Source of the DNA: Saccoglossus kowalevskii
Lineage: Eukaryota; Hemichordata; Enteropneusta; Harrimaniidae
Reading direction: 5' to 3'
Assembly (NCBI RefSeq): GCF_000003605.2
Contig: NW_003153249.1
Location: 121,450 to 148,687, forward strand
Length of the DNA stretch: 27,238 nucleotides
Below the pieces are notes generated by a model. That model saw nothing but the letters and a program-made list of their open reading frames with translations. It was not told the origin of the DNA and searched no databases. Shown one piece after another: positions 1 to 9,843 of this stretch (position 1 is its first letter; each line of letters starts with the position of its first letter). Made by a program: the position numbers and the translations under genes.

Positions 1-10
1 AAGAGTCGGA

Positions 11-16
11 CACACA

Positions 17-50
<34 letters not shown>
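11..50. repeat. CA dinucleotide microsatellite
   Basis: About 20 CA units run from 11 to 50 with one CATA interruption near 21. The tract touches a hairpin-bearing repeat (62-93) and may have grown from that element's tail. Confidence 0.95.
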
Positions 51-54
<4 letters not shown>

Positions 55-61
55 CTGCAAA

Positions 62-93
62 GACTCCCTTTTTGTGCTTCGCACACGGGAGTC
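62..93. repeat. Compound hairpin of an interspersed repeat (minus orientation)
   Basis: Outer arms GACTCCC (62-68) and GGGAGTC (87-93) enclose a second stem, TGTGC (73-77) and GCACA (81-85), with a TTC loop. On the minus strand it is followed by GGGAGTCTTTGC, AGTGTG, a (TG)n tract and TGTCCG. The order resembles that at the right end of the window (27179-27238). Confidence 0.6.
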
Positions 94-1123
94 AAGAATA
101 GTTGTGACCTCTCAGTGACACTCATTTATACTTCATGACATATTTTTTTACAATGGTGTATATTTTGTTATGACTGTGGATATGCTATTGGCATTTGTAT
201 TTTTGTTATTAATTTTTATGCCTTCTAAAAATGTTTAGGTTTGATACGCTACTACTTGTCCTGCTATAGTCATCAACTTTTTGAAAAATACTATTATGCG
301 GCTACTCAATTTGTGTATTCAATATTTTACAACAACAAAATGTTATCAAATTTGTTTGTTTTGAATACTGTAGAATGAGAAATATTCACTGGGTTTTAAT
401 TTTCGCAGATATATTTGCAAAGTTTTAAAGTCGCGACATTGTAAAGGAAACATTGTATGGTTAACTTTGAATATTCCATGGATTATAATTATTAGTGAAA
501 TAAGTGAAAATGCAGTTGTATTCATATTCATATTTTATCTGTACATGTACATGTTTAAAAGTCTACTTACAGTACAATTGTCCTGACAGGGAATTTAATT
601 TATATTATTTCATAATAGATTTGAAGAAAAATCAATGAAAATAAATAAATAAATCTACAGTAGTTTGAGACAAGTGCTATAGTTTTAAGATAAGATCTTT
701 AAGATGGGTCGAGAAACTGATAAAGTAGTGTGTTATCTTGTCTTGTATGTATATTGATGGTAACATTGACTTAACTCTGTCTTAGAGAATAGCTTAAGTC
801 CTTGGCATGACCTGCTATGTCACAAATCCAAGCATTTTATGGGGTATTGTCCTATAACAGCAATTTCCAATAAGGATATTAATACCTGAATGTATGCCAA
901 ATGTTTTCTTCAATGATTCTTTTGGAAAAATAATTGATAAATTTCCTTTGATAGTAAATTTTACCAGAAGTACTGTACCAGAGTGTGTTACCTGTTAGAA
1001 TCATAGCCATCGAGTAATAAATTTGTAGATGTGACTGACAGAGGTGAAAGAGATAAAGAAATAGACATTTACACTAAACACATGTATATATGAAATGTTT
1101 CTTCTTACATGTGTAGTCCTTAC

Positions 1124-1339
1124 CAGGTAATGGTACATGTGCAAAATTAGATGTTAATGCTGTTCTTAAAGCATCTAAATGTTGTTGCAATGCCACATTA
1201 TGGTTTCTCTGCTGTACAGCCTCCACTTCTAACTTCTCTACGGCTGATTTCATGTTTTCTATATGTTTACTAAGGATAGCATTTTGTTCTTCGTACTCTG
1301 TGTTGGCCTTCCTTAACTGACGCAACTCTTGTTCTCTCG
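1124..1339 (-). CDS. HMG20A: HMG20 exon, C-terminal coiled coil
   Basis: This 216-nt exon has acceptor tctatacag at 1340 and donor CTG|GTAAGG at 1123. Its 71 full codons begin [18 protein letters not shown], pass through [11 protein letters not shown] and [14 protein letters not shown], and end AHVPLP plus one base of Gly. The heptad Leu/Ile/Val spacing indicates a coiled coil; in the family this part mediates dimerisation. The equivalent vertebrate segment also ends in PLPG immediately before the last exon. Confidence 0.95.
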
Positions 1340-4300
1340 CTGTATAGAATGACGACAGAATATATATAATTACTGATATGCTGGTTATCATAGTACATGT
1401 GTTGGTTAATCTTGATCCCCGCTTATGTATTACCTACTACCTACCGATACTCACTTTATTTCACTGTAAAAATGTTTCCATCACTTGGTAACACCCTTTT
1501 TTCCCATTGATTTTGGTTTGTCCATGAAGACTTTAAGCAGATGTGTCAAATGATAGTTTATATTATGTCAAAAACATTTTTAACATTTTTGTTGGATTAT
1601 TCAGCAACAATTTGTTGTCATAGTTTTGAGCGATGATCCGGCTGCCTTTGTCAATACATCCCGCATATGTCATTTTAAACAGTATTTGCAGTTTTTAACA
1701 AGAAGATGAAACTATCACTTTTTACCAAAAATGACAAAAATATTCATCAAAATTAAAGATATCATCAAGAAATGAACAAATCTGAGAATATATACACCAA
1801 GTATCAAAGCAATAAGGGCTTGTAGTTTTCTAGAGGAAGTCAAAAAAGTATCACAATCACAAAATTGACAGCGTAGCTAAAAATGCAGTTGTTGTATACA
1901 ATCATTAAAATATAACTTATTTGGACCGAAGAAAAACCTGTGTAAAATTTCATTTGTGATCATTTTAATATTTCATTTCCTTATAAATATAAATTAATTT
2001 TCCTAGTATACTTGCCTTTATTGTGGTCAAGAAATTCTTCTGTAAAAATAGGAATATCATATCCTGGGAGGTCCTCTTCACCATCATCAAACTATATCAA
2101 TTATTTAAAACAATAAAGACAGCACATTACATTGTATTTATGATGAAACTATCAAACAAATCAAGTTTTTATTACATAGAAATGTTAGTAATCACATTTT
2201 TCAAGTCACCTTTATAGGCAGCCTTATCTGAAAGTTACTTTTCACATTTTAAGAGACAATTTATCAACTGATATATTTGATGATGAGTACACATTATGAT
2301 ATTACGTTTATCTGCCTTGAGTGAATTAAAAATGTCATGTTAAAGACCAGTGTGAAATATGCAATCATATTATATCATGTTAGCCTTCATAAAGAGTCAT
2401 TTGACTTGCAGAATTCAAAAATAAAATTTGTTCATGGAAGTCTAATTGGGTACAAATTTTGAAAGCTGGTAGCTAAACAATAATGTTGGGTAGTTCATTT
2501 ACTTGTTAAGTAATTGAAGAATGCACAAGGTTGAATACATGAAAATAACCAACTCATTTTGTGTAGGACAACATCCATACTTTATTTTGCTATGTCTATG
2601 ACCAAAGGTTGTCACTACGTGGCAGGATGTTATATAAAGTGGTTACATAAAGTTTAATTTTATTAGGAAAAACAGCGTTGAATTCTAGTAACAATACAGC
2701 TAGGTGTCTGTGAAATATAAAACAGTTTTAACCCATCTTGAAGTATGTGAATGTGACAGTGCCCTCACAGTTTAGAATCAGTTTATCAACAGCCAATCAG
2801 GTTGCTTCTTTCATCAACACGCTTGACCAAAAGAAAACAAAACAAATATGGCTGCCCACAGTGGAAGCTGTGTTGGCTTGAATGACGATGCAATACAGCA
2901 ACAATATCGGGACATCATACAACTCACGGCCTTGCAAACAACGAGCGAGCAAATAGTGTTGTCACCACTGTTGAGTATTATGGAGGAGCAGGTGTTATAC
3001 CTCAAGGCTCATGATGTCACTGCAACATATATCAGCAGAAATGAAGCCGAAGATGAAGATGAAGACAAAGGAAAAGCAAAAATCAAAGTGCTTATTGGCA
3101 GTCATTTGTAAAAATAATTTGTATTGGTCGATAAACTTTTTACTGTGCAACATACACTGTTATGAATGGAGTTATCGCACAGGGTTGAGGAGGAAGGAAT
3201 GTCAGAACGGAACAACATCGAGATGATGTTTTAATCATGTTTTTTAGCCACAAATCTGTCAGATTTTTGTGGAAAATTGAAATGTGCTACTGTAACAAAT
3301 ACGTTTTCCTTTTCATTTCATTTTTGTGCATGATGACATGTTTTTAAATGATAACCATTTTCACAGAATAATTCAGTTTAAAATGACTCTTAGTCAATTA
3401 TGACAAAGTGACACATTTACTGCAACCAAATCTAATTGAAATTAGCCATTGGTGACTGTTCGAACTGAGTTAGCAAAAACCCAGTACATCAATAAAAGAC
3501 TTACCTCAGCCGTGGCACCATTAACACCTCTATTCTCAGCATCTTCTAATAATTCAGTTTTTCTTTTCTTCTCTTGTAGTTTTTTAGTGAATAATCTGTA
3601 CGAGTCTGTTTGTTGATACTGCTCTAATTCTTTCATGTATCTCTCCTTGTCTTTCTCAGCTTCATCTAAATACCTCTGTTAATAATAAAATACATGTGAT
3701 AAGACAGAATGAGAAACCATGGTATATTATCAGTTGTCCAAGTTTCTCTGACATGGACAGACAAGTGTGACTGCACCACTAAGTATTGAACTAGCATTAA
3801 GGGATGTGTTAGCATTTACGTGCAGTGAATCATAACGAGACAGTTTAAAGGAATTGCAAATCTGTCTAATCTACATCACAAATCAAATCTTTTATTTCCA
3901 GGCGGTGTTCTTTCCCAAGATACAGTGTGACAGTACCACTATAGTGCTTGTTTTACCATCACCCACCAGTCCCTACATAGATTATAATTCAGTGGTTAAA
4001 ATAATTTAAACCAAAAAGTACCACTGGGTTATTATATGAGCACAGTGCACCTTGTAGTAACTATGCAAACTGCCAGGTGAACAGTTAAGTTACCGGTAAT
4101 ACCATACCTGTTTCTCTGCTTGTGATAATTTACTCCATTCATTTCCCAACATCTTGGTGACATCAGGAAATGTCAACGATGGATTATCACTCCTCACTTT
4201 CTCTCTTCTATCATTTAAAAATCTAATATAGCCAGTCAGGGGTGCTCTAGGTGCATTGACATCCTTTAGAGTTTTTCTTCTTTTCTTACCTTTTGGCCAA

Positions 4301-7289
4301 CCACCTTTACCCTTTGTTCTCTGACAACAAAAATGGTATGTACCGGTATTATACATTTTGTAGTACTGTAAAGCGCCCCCTAAAGTTGAATGAAAGCAAT
4401 TCTAAATTGTAGGTGCATAAATTCACAGGACAAGATTGCACAATTACATGCACCATATCAAGCCCAAACCTAGACTTACTTGCTAGTTTTATTACATGTA
4501 TTTTGTTTTTAATATGGAAAAACATAAAAATGTCCCTTGCAGTTTTAGTTTCTACTCATGAACTAAAAATTTGCATATCACTTTTCATGTTAAATGTACA
4601 TGATCTAACACACCTATTCTGTTGTAGGCCTAGAAAATCAGGCAATGATAGTCATAGAGTACTGTGTGTAGCCTAATATTTCCAATAAAACTCATTGATA
4701 CAGTTATCCCAAAACAACACAAAAAGTTGAACAATGCAAATGCAAAGAGAAAATAACAAAGCCGATGATAGTTTTCAAATGTCAAATGTCATCTGCATAA
4801 TGTGCAAATATACGAGTTTAATCTGATTATTAGAAACTGTACTGGTGCCAGTGAGGGTGCAAGCAAGAGTTTGTTTTTCAGTGATCATTCTATTGTTTTG
4901 CATTTGTACTGGTATTTCACTTTTTAATAAAATTTGTAAGCTACCCCGGTAGTATAGCCCAAATCCAAAAAATTTTCTGTTTGGCATCATTACATTTTAC
5001 ATTACATTACATTACATTACATTACATAACATTATTATTAATTTTTTTATTTGCATCAGAAGAAACTGTTATTGAATATGCAGCACTGGCATAGACATTT
5101 GCTGTGAGTTCAAGGGGCTAACAATATCATCACCACTTTATATAATTTATTTTAATAAGTTTTAATCAGAGGGAGAATTAAATACGAACCAATGTATTCC
5201 AGCACAGATTTCATTGAACACACATACAGTTGAATCATTTGTACAAGTGTACACATAGTATAGTGTAATACGCAATTACTTTATATCATACCTCTTCTTT
5301 CTGAGTCTCTTGAACATCCTGTGATGAAGTATCCTGTTGTAAGAGTTCAACTGAAGAAGAGAATACATAGTAATAATTAACATGAGCTGGGTTGTTATAG
5401 GATCTGCATTTTGTCATGAGGAAGGCTGTCAAACTCGAGAACATGATTATTGTTGATCTGTATCAGACTATGTACTAACCCTGCTAACTATAAGATGATA
5501 TTTTTAGTAAGTACCAATAACCATACAATACAACAAATCACGAAAGACCTAGAAATAAAGTCTACATAAAGTTTGATGCTTCAGAAGAATGTTTATTTAC
5601 AGATAACTGTCACTATAATAATTTGTTACGGAAATGTTCTAGAATAAACAATATATACATTGTATATGTACTGTAAACAGCTGCAAGGAGAACATTTTGT
5701 AGTAACCAACTTTTCAATGGGGCCCTTGAAGTTATATTGTAGGATATATTTTTAGAGAAGTAGTCTTGTAACATTACATCGGATTCTGAGATAAATCTCT
5801 CAGCCTATCAGATTGTTTTAATTTTAGCCAATCACGTCAATACGTTGTCGCTCATATATATTTATGTTGCGATTTATACTCGTGCTTTCTCTTACGTTCA
5901 TTCAATGAGTATATATACTTCAAATTTATGTATTTCACCAGTGTTCATCTGTTGCTACTAGTTACTATGTCAGTTTATCTCGCAATAAATCACTAACGTG
6001 CTTTTGCATACAACTGATCTGCTTGGTTGTGTTCCGGTATAGTCTTCCCGAATCCTACCCCAGGGAGTTAACTGCTACACACTACATTTACTCCCCAACA
6101 ATATTTTGTTTATAATTAGTATCAAATATAACAACTGCAGTATTTACAAGATATAACTGAGTCAGAAATTCAACTATTCGACCACTACCAAACACTTCTG
6201 TATATGTGGTTTTATTAGTTTTCAGCATCTAGGGATCAGTAATCTAATCACATGAGGGACTTGCCCATCGATGATTGAGATACAGGTTTATGTATATCTG
6301 TAAACATAAGTCATTTTAAGCTTAAATTTATAAAACGTATTTTTATGGACTATTGCAAACACTCTAGTTTAGTAAACTGACTGTGTTCCTCAATAGAATT
6401 TCAAAATTTAATGCAGGATGGGATAGTTAGCGTTCTCCACAGGAAAATACATGTAGCATAGAGTACTGGTAAATTAATTTGCAAAACCATATCATATGTT
6501 ATGTTAATAACAACTGCTTTAGGATCATGGCTAAATTACTGCTATTGTTAAAGACTTCAAGTAATTTTTAGTCAGTCAGTGACATTCACCAAAATATATC
6601 CATGCGAACTCACTGAAAAACTGTAAAAATTTAACAGTTGCTGTAGGTTAGACAGTTATTGTAGAATACCTTGAGATATATCTGTTATGAGTTCATTGTT
6701 TAGAGACTGGCTAGTAGTACTGGTGAAATTTGGACCATCTCCACCGGTAAAACTGCAATAAAAAAGTAAAATATGTTAAGTCCGCCATGTTTGTTTCATG
6801 CAAGAGTTGACCTGAAACTGCACTGTTTGGCTCAATAGATAAGCCTGTAGTTAACCATAAGAATGCTGGGTAGTGCCGGCTGAATGTATTTGAGAATTTC
6901 TGAAGAGTGTCAGTATTTGACAGTAAAAGACAGGATTCTTGGCAAGCAAAAGATTGAGCACCTACCAAAACATCACCCATGGGCTAGATTTTGGATGGGA
7001 GGTTCATCAGACAAACTCCTTAGACATCTAGCTATATGAGTTGACCATTTCACATATATATGTAAAAACTGTCACAAACTGTATTTGTCTTCTTATAATG
7101 CAGTTATTCAAGGCAACATTCTAAATCTACTACTACAACATCACAAAAGATTCAATCTACATACCTTGCATCCACTGTCAAATCGTTGCTTTCTTTAGAC
7201 ACATCATCATCAAAGCTTTCATAATTAAACATAGATGGACCGGTATTTGACATCAGTCCTTGGTTTGAATTACTGTCACCTAAATCCAT
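1124..7289 (-). CDS. HMG20A: HMG20A/HMG20B-family HMG-box protein, seven coding exons, C-terminus missing
   Basis: Seven minus-strand exons join in frame: 7289-7165, 6752-6670, 5350-5292, 4320-4108, 3675-3505, 2091-2016 and 1339-1124, giving about 314 residues. Seen: an N-terminal SKESNDL motif that I recall from vertebrate HMG20A; a Lys/Arg-rich patch (about 90-110); one HMG box (about 110-180) with [13 protein letters not shown] and MLGNEWSKL; a [15 protein letters not shown] motif (about 228-242); and a heptad-rich coiled coil (about 244-310). Vertebrate HMG20A is 347 residues; the final ~40, which usually contain a DTIDSYM-like stretch, are absent, so the gene continues beyond base 1. Known of the family: nuclear chromatin proteins acting with or against the LSD1-CoREST complex on REST-controlled neuronal genes, dimerising through the coiled coil. 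I infer a single invertebrate ancestor of HMG20A and HMG20B; the symbol is approximate. The start ATG (7289) matches the family N-terminus in position. Confidence 0.93.
2016..2091 (-). CDS. HMG20A: HMG20 exon, [10 protein letters not shown] motif, non-canonical GC donor
   Basis: This 76-nt exon encodes [20 protein letters not shown] followed by LDHNK plus one base. It matches the short conserved [11 protein letters not shown] segment of HMG20A. The acceptor is ttgatatag at 2092. The donor reads AAAG|GCAAGT, so the intron starts with GC instead of GT. Only this junction keeps frame with the next exon (G + CG = Ala, giving [12 protein letters not shown]); the nearby GT four bases on would break it. 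Confidence 0.88.
2092..3504 (-). other. HMG20 intron carrying a helicase-like insertion
   Basis: This 1413-bp intron lies between the HMG-box exon pair and the DIPIF exon. Apart from the plus-strand open frame at 2848-3111 and the somewhat CpG-richer stretch around it, I see only AT-rich sequence without recognisable features. Confidence 0.6.
2848..3111 (+). pseudogene. RecQ-like helicase fragment nested in an HMG20 intron
   Basis: An 87-codon frame starts ATGGCTGCC and ends in TAA. Residues about 36-55 ([20 protein letters not shown]) resemble helicase motif Ia of RecQ-type SF2 helicases, where VVVSPL-LM-DQV-L is usual; [10 protein letters not shown] near the end recalls the GSPE-L segment that follows in those proteins. 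The Walker A (GxGKS) and DEAH boxes are missing, so it cannot be an active helicase. The first ~33 residues are not recognised, and the run of Glu/Asp/Lys at 67-78 looks degenerate. RecQ-like genes are, from memory, multi-copy in many marine invertebrates. A CCAAT box (about 2791) and local CpGs precede the ATG, so a small expressed gene or first exon is possible. Most likely a decayed fragment, opposite in strand to its host gene. Confidence 0.42.
3505..3675 (-). CDS. HMG20A: HMG20 exon, end of HMG box and charged linker
   Basis: This 171-nt exon has acceptor ttaacag at 3676 and donor GAG|GTAAGT at 3504, both phase 0. It encodes helix 3 of the HMG box ([20 protein letters not shown]), a hallmark of the HMG20 family, and then a Lys/Glu-rich linker ending NGATAE. 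The linker is the least conserved part of the protein. Confidence 0.94.
4108..4320 (-). CDS. HMG20A: HMG20 exon, basic patch and most of the HMG box
   Basis: This 213-nt exon is phase 0 at both ends, with acceptor ttgtcag at 4321 and donor CAG|GTATGG at 4107. Its 71 codons run from [16 protein letters not shown], a nuclear-localisation-like basic cluster, into helices 1 and 2 of the HMG box: [19 protein letters not shown], then a [14 protein letters not shown] segment and AEKQ. The conserved Pro, Tyr, Phe and Trp positions of the HMG fold are present. The box completes in the next exon. Confidence 0.95.
4321..5291 (-). other. HMG20 intron, no other gene
   Basis: This 971-bp intron contains an ATTAC pentanucleotide repeat and one TACCGGTA word at 4341. 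I see no other supported feature; open frames here are short and lack protein-like character. Confidence 0.6.
4999..5026. repeat. ATTAC pentanucleotide microsatellite
   Basis: Five to six perfect units of (ATTAC) occur with degenerate units on both sides (TACATTTTAC before, ATAAC after). Confidence 0.9.
5292..5350 (-). CDS. HMG20A: HMG20 exon, Gln/Glu-rich linker
   Basis: This 59-nt exon has the acceptor cttcttcag at 5351 and the donor GAG|GTATGA at 5291. It starts with two bases completing Val and then encodes 19 residues beginning [10 protein letters not shown] and ending QKEE, phase 0. Vertebrate HMG20A has a comparable Gln/Glu-rich stretch (LLQSES..., EDEQRSK) just before its basic patch, which supports the assignment despite the short length. 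Confidence 0.78.
5351..6669 (-). other. HMG20 intron containing a probable solo LTR
   Basis: This 1319-bp intron is largely AT-rich without genes. Its centre is occupied by a CpG-richer block (5738-6100) described separately as a solo LTR. Nothing else is supported. Confidence 0.6.
5738..6100 (+). mobile_element. Probable solo LTR, 363 bp, 4-bp target duplication ATAT
   Basis: The block starts TGTAGG and ends CCAACA, an inverted TG...CA pair typical of LTRs, and is flanked on both sides by ATAT (5734-5737 and 6101-6104). Inside, in plus orientation, are a CCAAT box (5828-5832) next to a CRE-like CACGTCA, a TATA-like tract (about 5853-5865) and AATAAA (5984-5989), the order expected for U3-R-U5. 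The block is richer in CpG than its flanks. No primer-binding site, gag/pol frame or second LTR is adjacent, so it reads as a solo LTR left by recombination. A 4-bp duplication suits Ty3/gypsy-like elements, but the family is not proven. Confidence 0.6.
6670..6752 (-). CDS. HMG20A: HMG20 exon, N-terminal linker
   Basis: This 83-nt exon has the acceptor ttgcag at 6753 and the donor AAG|GTATTC at 6669. It contributes one base to the split Ser codon, 27 full codons (FTGGDGPNF... to ...ELITDISQ) and one base of the next Val codon. Both phases fit the neighbouring exons. No domain is visible; the segment is Ser/Thr/Asn-rich and low in complexity, as the family N-terminus usually is. Confidence 0.75.
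6753..7164 (-). other. HMG20 intron, no other gene
   Basis: This 412-bp intron lies between the start-codon exon and the first linker exon. An 89-codon frame crosses it on the minus strand but shows no family resemblance. I see nothing else. Confidence 0.6.
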
Positions 7290-7304
7290 TTTAAATGAAT
7301 TAAC
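7165..7304 (-). CDS. HMG20A: HMG20 exon with the start codon (5' UTR bases plus codons 1-41)
   Basis: The acceptor tttgcag precedes the exon at 7305-7307 and the donor GTATGTAG follows at 7164. The ATG is at 7289-7287; 15 bases upstream of it in the exon contain no stop. It encodes 41 codons plus two bases (AG) of a split Ser codon. The peptide begins MDLGDSN and holds SKESNDL near its end, a motif I recall from the N-terminus of vertebrate HMG20A. It is acidic and Ser/Asn-rich and probably disordered. Confidence 0.85.
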
Positions 7305-7900
7305 CTGCAAAGTACAAAGGATCACAAATAACCATGCTGTATTCTGTATAGGGTTTTGTACTGTTTCGTTGCATTCAAGCATCTATGGCCATCCTGCGAA
7401 CCAGTTTGTGATTGCGTTAGTAAAAACTGTGTTTGACGTCAGTTAAATTTAATGATTTGATTGGGTATGCCAAGAAGCTGGATACATCAATCAACGTTTC
7501 TGTAACAACTCGCATCATCATAGCATAACTGACAAAAATATTCGATTGCGTTTGATTTCCCATGGAAACGCACAACAATGCTTGATTTTGTGTTCCATTT
7601 ACCATAAAAATGCACCAGAGCATGTGCCACTTTTGTGTTTGATTTCAACATCAATGAATACAGGTTTATAGTGGGACTTCTGCCAAGGTATAATGGTGAG
7701 GCGACGGCCAAATAAATTAACCCAAAGATAAATTGATGGTGGATAATGAAATCATAATGGTGTCATAGTGAATTTACCCATGTAGAATATTCTATGCTTG
7801 ATAGAGTGCCTGATGACATGTGCTTGCAGCACATCTATTTCCTGATAACCTCACCTTCAGACACACTGTTTTAACATAAAGAACTGCACATATTTTTCAG

Positions 7901-8061
7901 GGCAAAGTAACATGCGCAAGAGCAAAACGACATCCATGGTCACCAAGTCAAATGATGTCTGCAGTTTCTGGAAATGCTGAAGATACAAGGCTCATAGACC
8001 TTGATATCTTGAATGCAAATCTTGCTGTTCACTGTTTACAGTACAAACACCAATGGCATCA
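7901..8061 (+). other. Exon-like open frame on the strand opposite HMG20
   Basis: A good acceptor (atatttttcag, ending 7900) and a strong donor (CA|GTGAGT, from 8062) bracket 161 bp that stay open in one frame: it starts GKVTCARAKRHPWSP, contains NAEDTRLIDLDILNANLAV and ends YKHQWH. It carries no start codon, so it would be an internal exon. I do not recognise the protein. No partner exon is evident. It may be a real nested antisense gene, a transposon relic or chance: open stretches of this length do occur occasionally by chance in 27 kb. Confidence 0.25.
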
Positions 8062-8496
8062 GTGAGTACTCTGATGGCTCACAGATAATATGTCAATCAC
8101 ATACTTTTTGTCATGTGGAAGGCGGCCACACTTTCAAATTGAAGTAGACGCATTAGTTTACGCGGACAAAATATAACATGTGCAACTCTATTATAAAAAA
8201 TGTGGTTTGCTTATGCTGTTAATGATAAATGCATAATGATCGCATTCCAAATTGACAGAAATAAAACGAAACACCGATTGTAACAAGTTTTACAGTCAGG
8301 TCAATAGCATTTGTTATGAGGCATTTGACACACGTCATTGCATACTCGCAATGAAAGTTCAGAACCAAGTTGAACAGTCATGGATCACATAATTTGTAAA
8401 CAACTTTTTGTAGTGATAGGGGTTAATACTTGAAATCAAGCTGAGAAACAAACATACATTTGTGTACTTAGATTTATAATGTGGTTACACTATTTA

Positions 8497-8908
8497 GGCC
8501 AGACTTTTATTATCCCTTGTTTTGCGAACCCGCCTAATGAACAGGAGCCGAAAATTAAATAAAAATAAAATTTTATTTCAGCGCAATTTCTCGCCGACTT
8601 GTTAGTGCTGAAAATTGCTAAAAAAAAATTATTTTTATCTTCATTTTTTTTTTGCCTGCCACATAACAAACCCAAGTTACATTTTCGTGGGAGTATCATG
8701 ATCAAAGTCTCGCGCAGATGAGAAACAAGGTTATACATGGAATAAAATTTTATTTCATTTCTTCTCTCCGATCAATGATCTCACTCACAATTCTTTGAGA
8801 ATCACACAAATCTAATGAAAAAAAAAGAATTAATTTTATTTTTCTCCGCCCTCCTCAAACAAATTGCCTTATAAAAACTCGAGAAACAGGGAAAAAACAA
8901 GTCTGGCC
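8497..8908. mobile_element. PIF/Harbinger-like MITE, 412 bp, TSD TTA
   Basis: The left end reads GGCCAGACTT (8497-8506) and the right end AAGTCTGGCC (8899-8908), a perfect 10-bp terminal inverted repeat that continues imperfectly for about 30 bp (TATCCCTTGTTTTGCG against TTTTCCCTGTTTCTCG). TTA flanks both sides (8494-8496, 8909-8911). A 3-bp TTA/TAA duplication with GGC-type ends is the signature of PIF/Harbinger elements. There is no transposase frame, so it is non-autonomous. The interior repeats an AAATTTTATTT(C) block followed by a TTCTC-CC motif near 8567, 8745 and 8832. Confidence 0.72.
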
Positions 8909-9843
8909 TTACTCAAGGGTGGTCATACTTCTTTCCACATTGATTTTTTAAATTAGAAATTTTTCTGTAGCTTCATCTACCTGGTAACAAACGCAAAGTT
9001 TTGATTCAATATAACTGATATAAATCCAAAACAACATAATATTATAAAACTGAATAAGATGTTGTGAACTGAAAATATCTTCTATGCTACTTTCGCTTTA
9101 AGATTGTTATAGTCAGAGATATGCATTTAAGATCTAATTCCTCAAAAGTTCTTTTTTCTAAAGAAGGTTTGAATGTAGAAATAACAGACATGAGAGAGAG
9201 GTCAATGCCCTATTCAAAACAGATGCAATACAAGGACTACACAAGGACACTAGAGAAAACAACCTGAGAGGATTTGCTGTTAGCAGTTAGTGCATAGTTA
9301 TGCAAATGAAAATGTGTCTATGGTTTGGTTTATTCACTTTCATTGGAGATACAATTTTAATACAGCATATATAAAACTTGTCTTTTTGTGATTATCTTGC
9401 ATGCGACTTCAAATAGGATCTTTATCATATAGCACACCAGTTGCATAACCTTATCTTAATACAATTATGTTGTGTACACAGCCTTCTTTGAGGAATAATG
9501 GTACATACAAGACATACTAAAAGGTAAAATAGTGTTTGTGCATAAATGATTTCAAATTTGTACAACCTATTACCAGTAAATACTATATTTTATGAAGTGA
9601 AAGTGTACGTCATATCAGAATATTATACCATATACACGTTATACAGAGAGCAGTCGATCCCATCCCAAGACATTGAGCATTGGAAACATCTCTGACTTGT
9701 CTGTCTGAAATACGCCTAGACTGAGTATGGTTGATGATGAATAACCTATACACACGCTATCACAAAATCGACTATGACCATGACCGCTATGAAGTGCGAA
9801 ATTTATCTTAATTGCTCATATTCATATTAAAAATTGCAAATAC

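Larger units (their letters stand above)
1..1123 (-). other. HMG20 last intron, incomplete; no terminal exon found
   Basis: After the donor at 1123 I searched the minus strand to base 1 for the family's final segment (a TIDSYMNRL-like peptide and a REVVNRLD-like end) and found neither. The stretch is AT-rich and non-coding as far as I can see, apart from the CA microsatellite and hairpin at its far end. The final exon therefore probably lies outside the window, or has diverged beyond recognition. Confidence 0.5.
7308..9843 (-). other. Probable HMG20 5' intron with inserted elements
   Basis: Between the start-codon exon and the candidate 5' exon. It holds an exon-like plus-strand frame (7901-8061) and a Harbinger-like MITE (8497-8908). 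Minus-strand frames at 7417-7711 overlap one another and look like chance. The remainder is AT-rich with no supported gene. Confidence 0.45.

Noticed and set aside
3450-3475. GTTCGAAC word resembling a tRNA B box
   Set aside because: No A box, acceptor stem or anticodon arm can be placed around it.
5767-6100. Alternative LTR start at TGTAACATTACATC
   Set aside because: Flanking bases do not duplicate with any right end, whereas the start at 5738 gives matching ATAT on both sides.
6711-6980. 89-codon minus-strand frame
   Set aside because: It overlaps the start of a supported HMG20 exon in another frame and runs through its acceptor; a shadow.
7417-7711. Two overlapping minus-strand frames upstream of the HMG20 start exon
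   Set aside because: They overlap in different frames and neither ends in a usable splice junction to HMG20.
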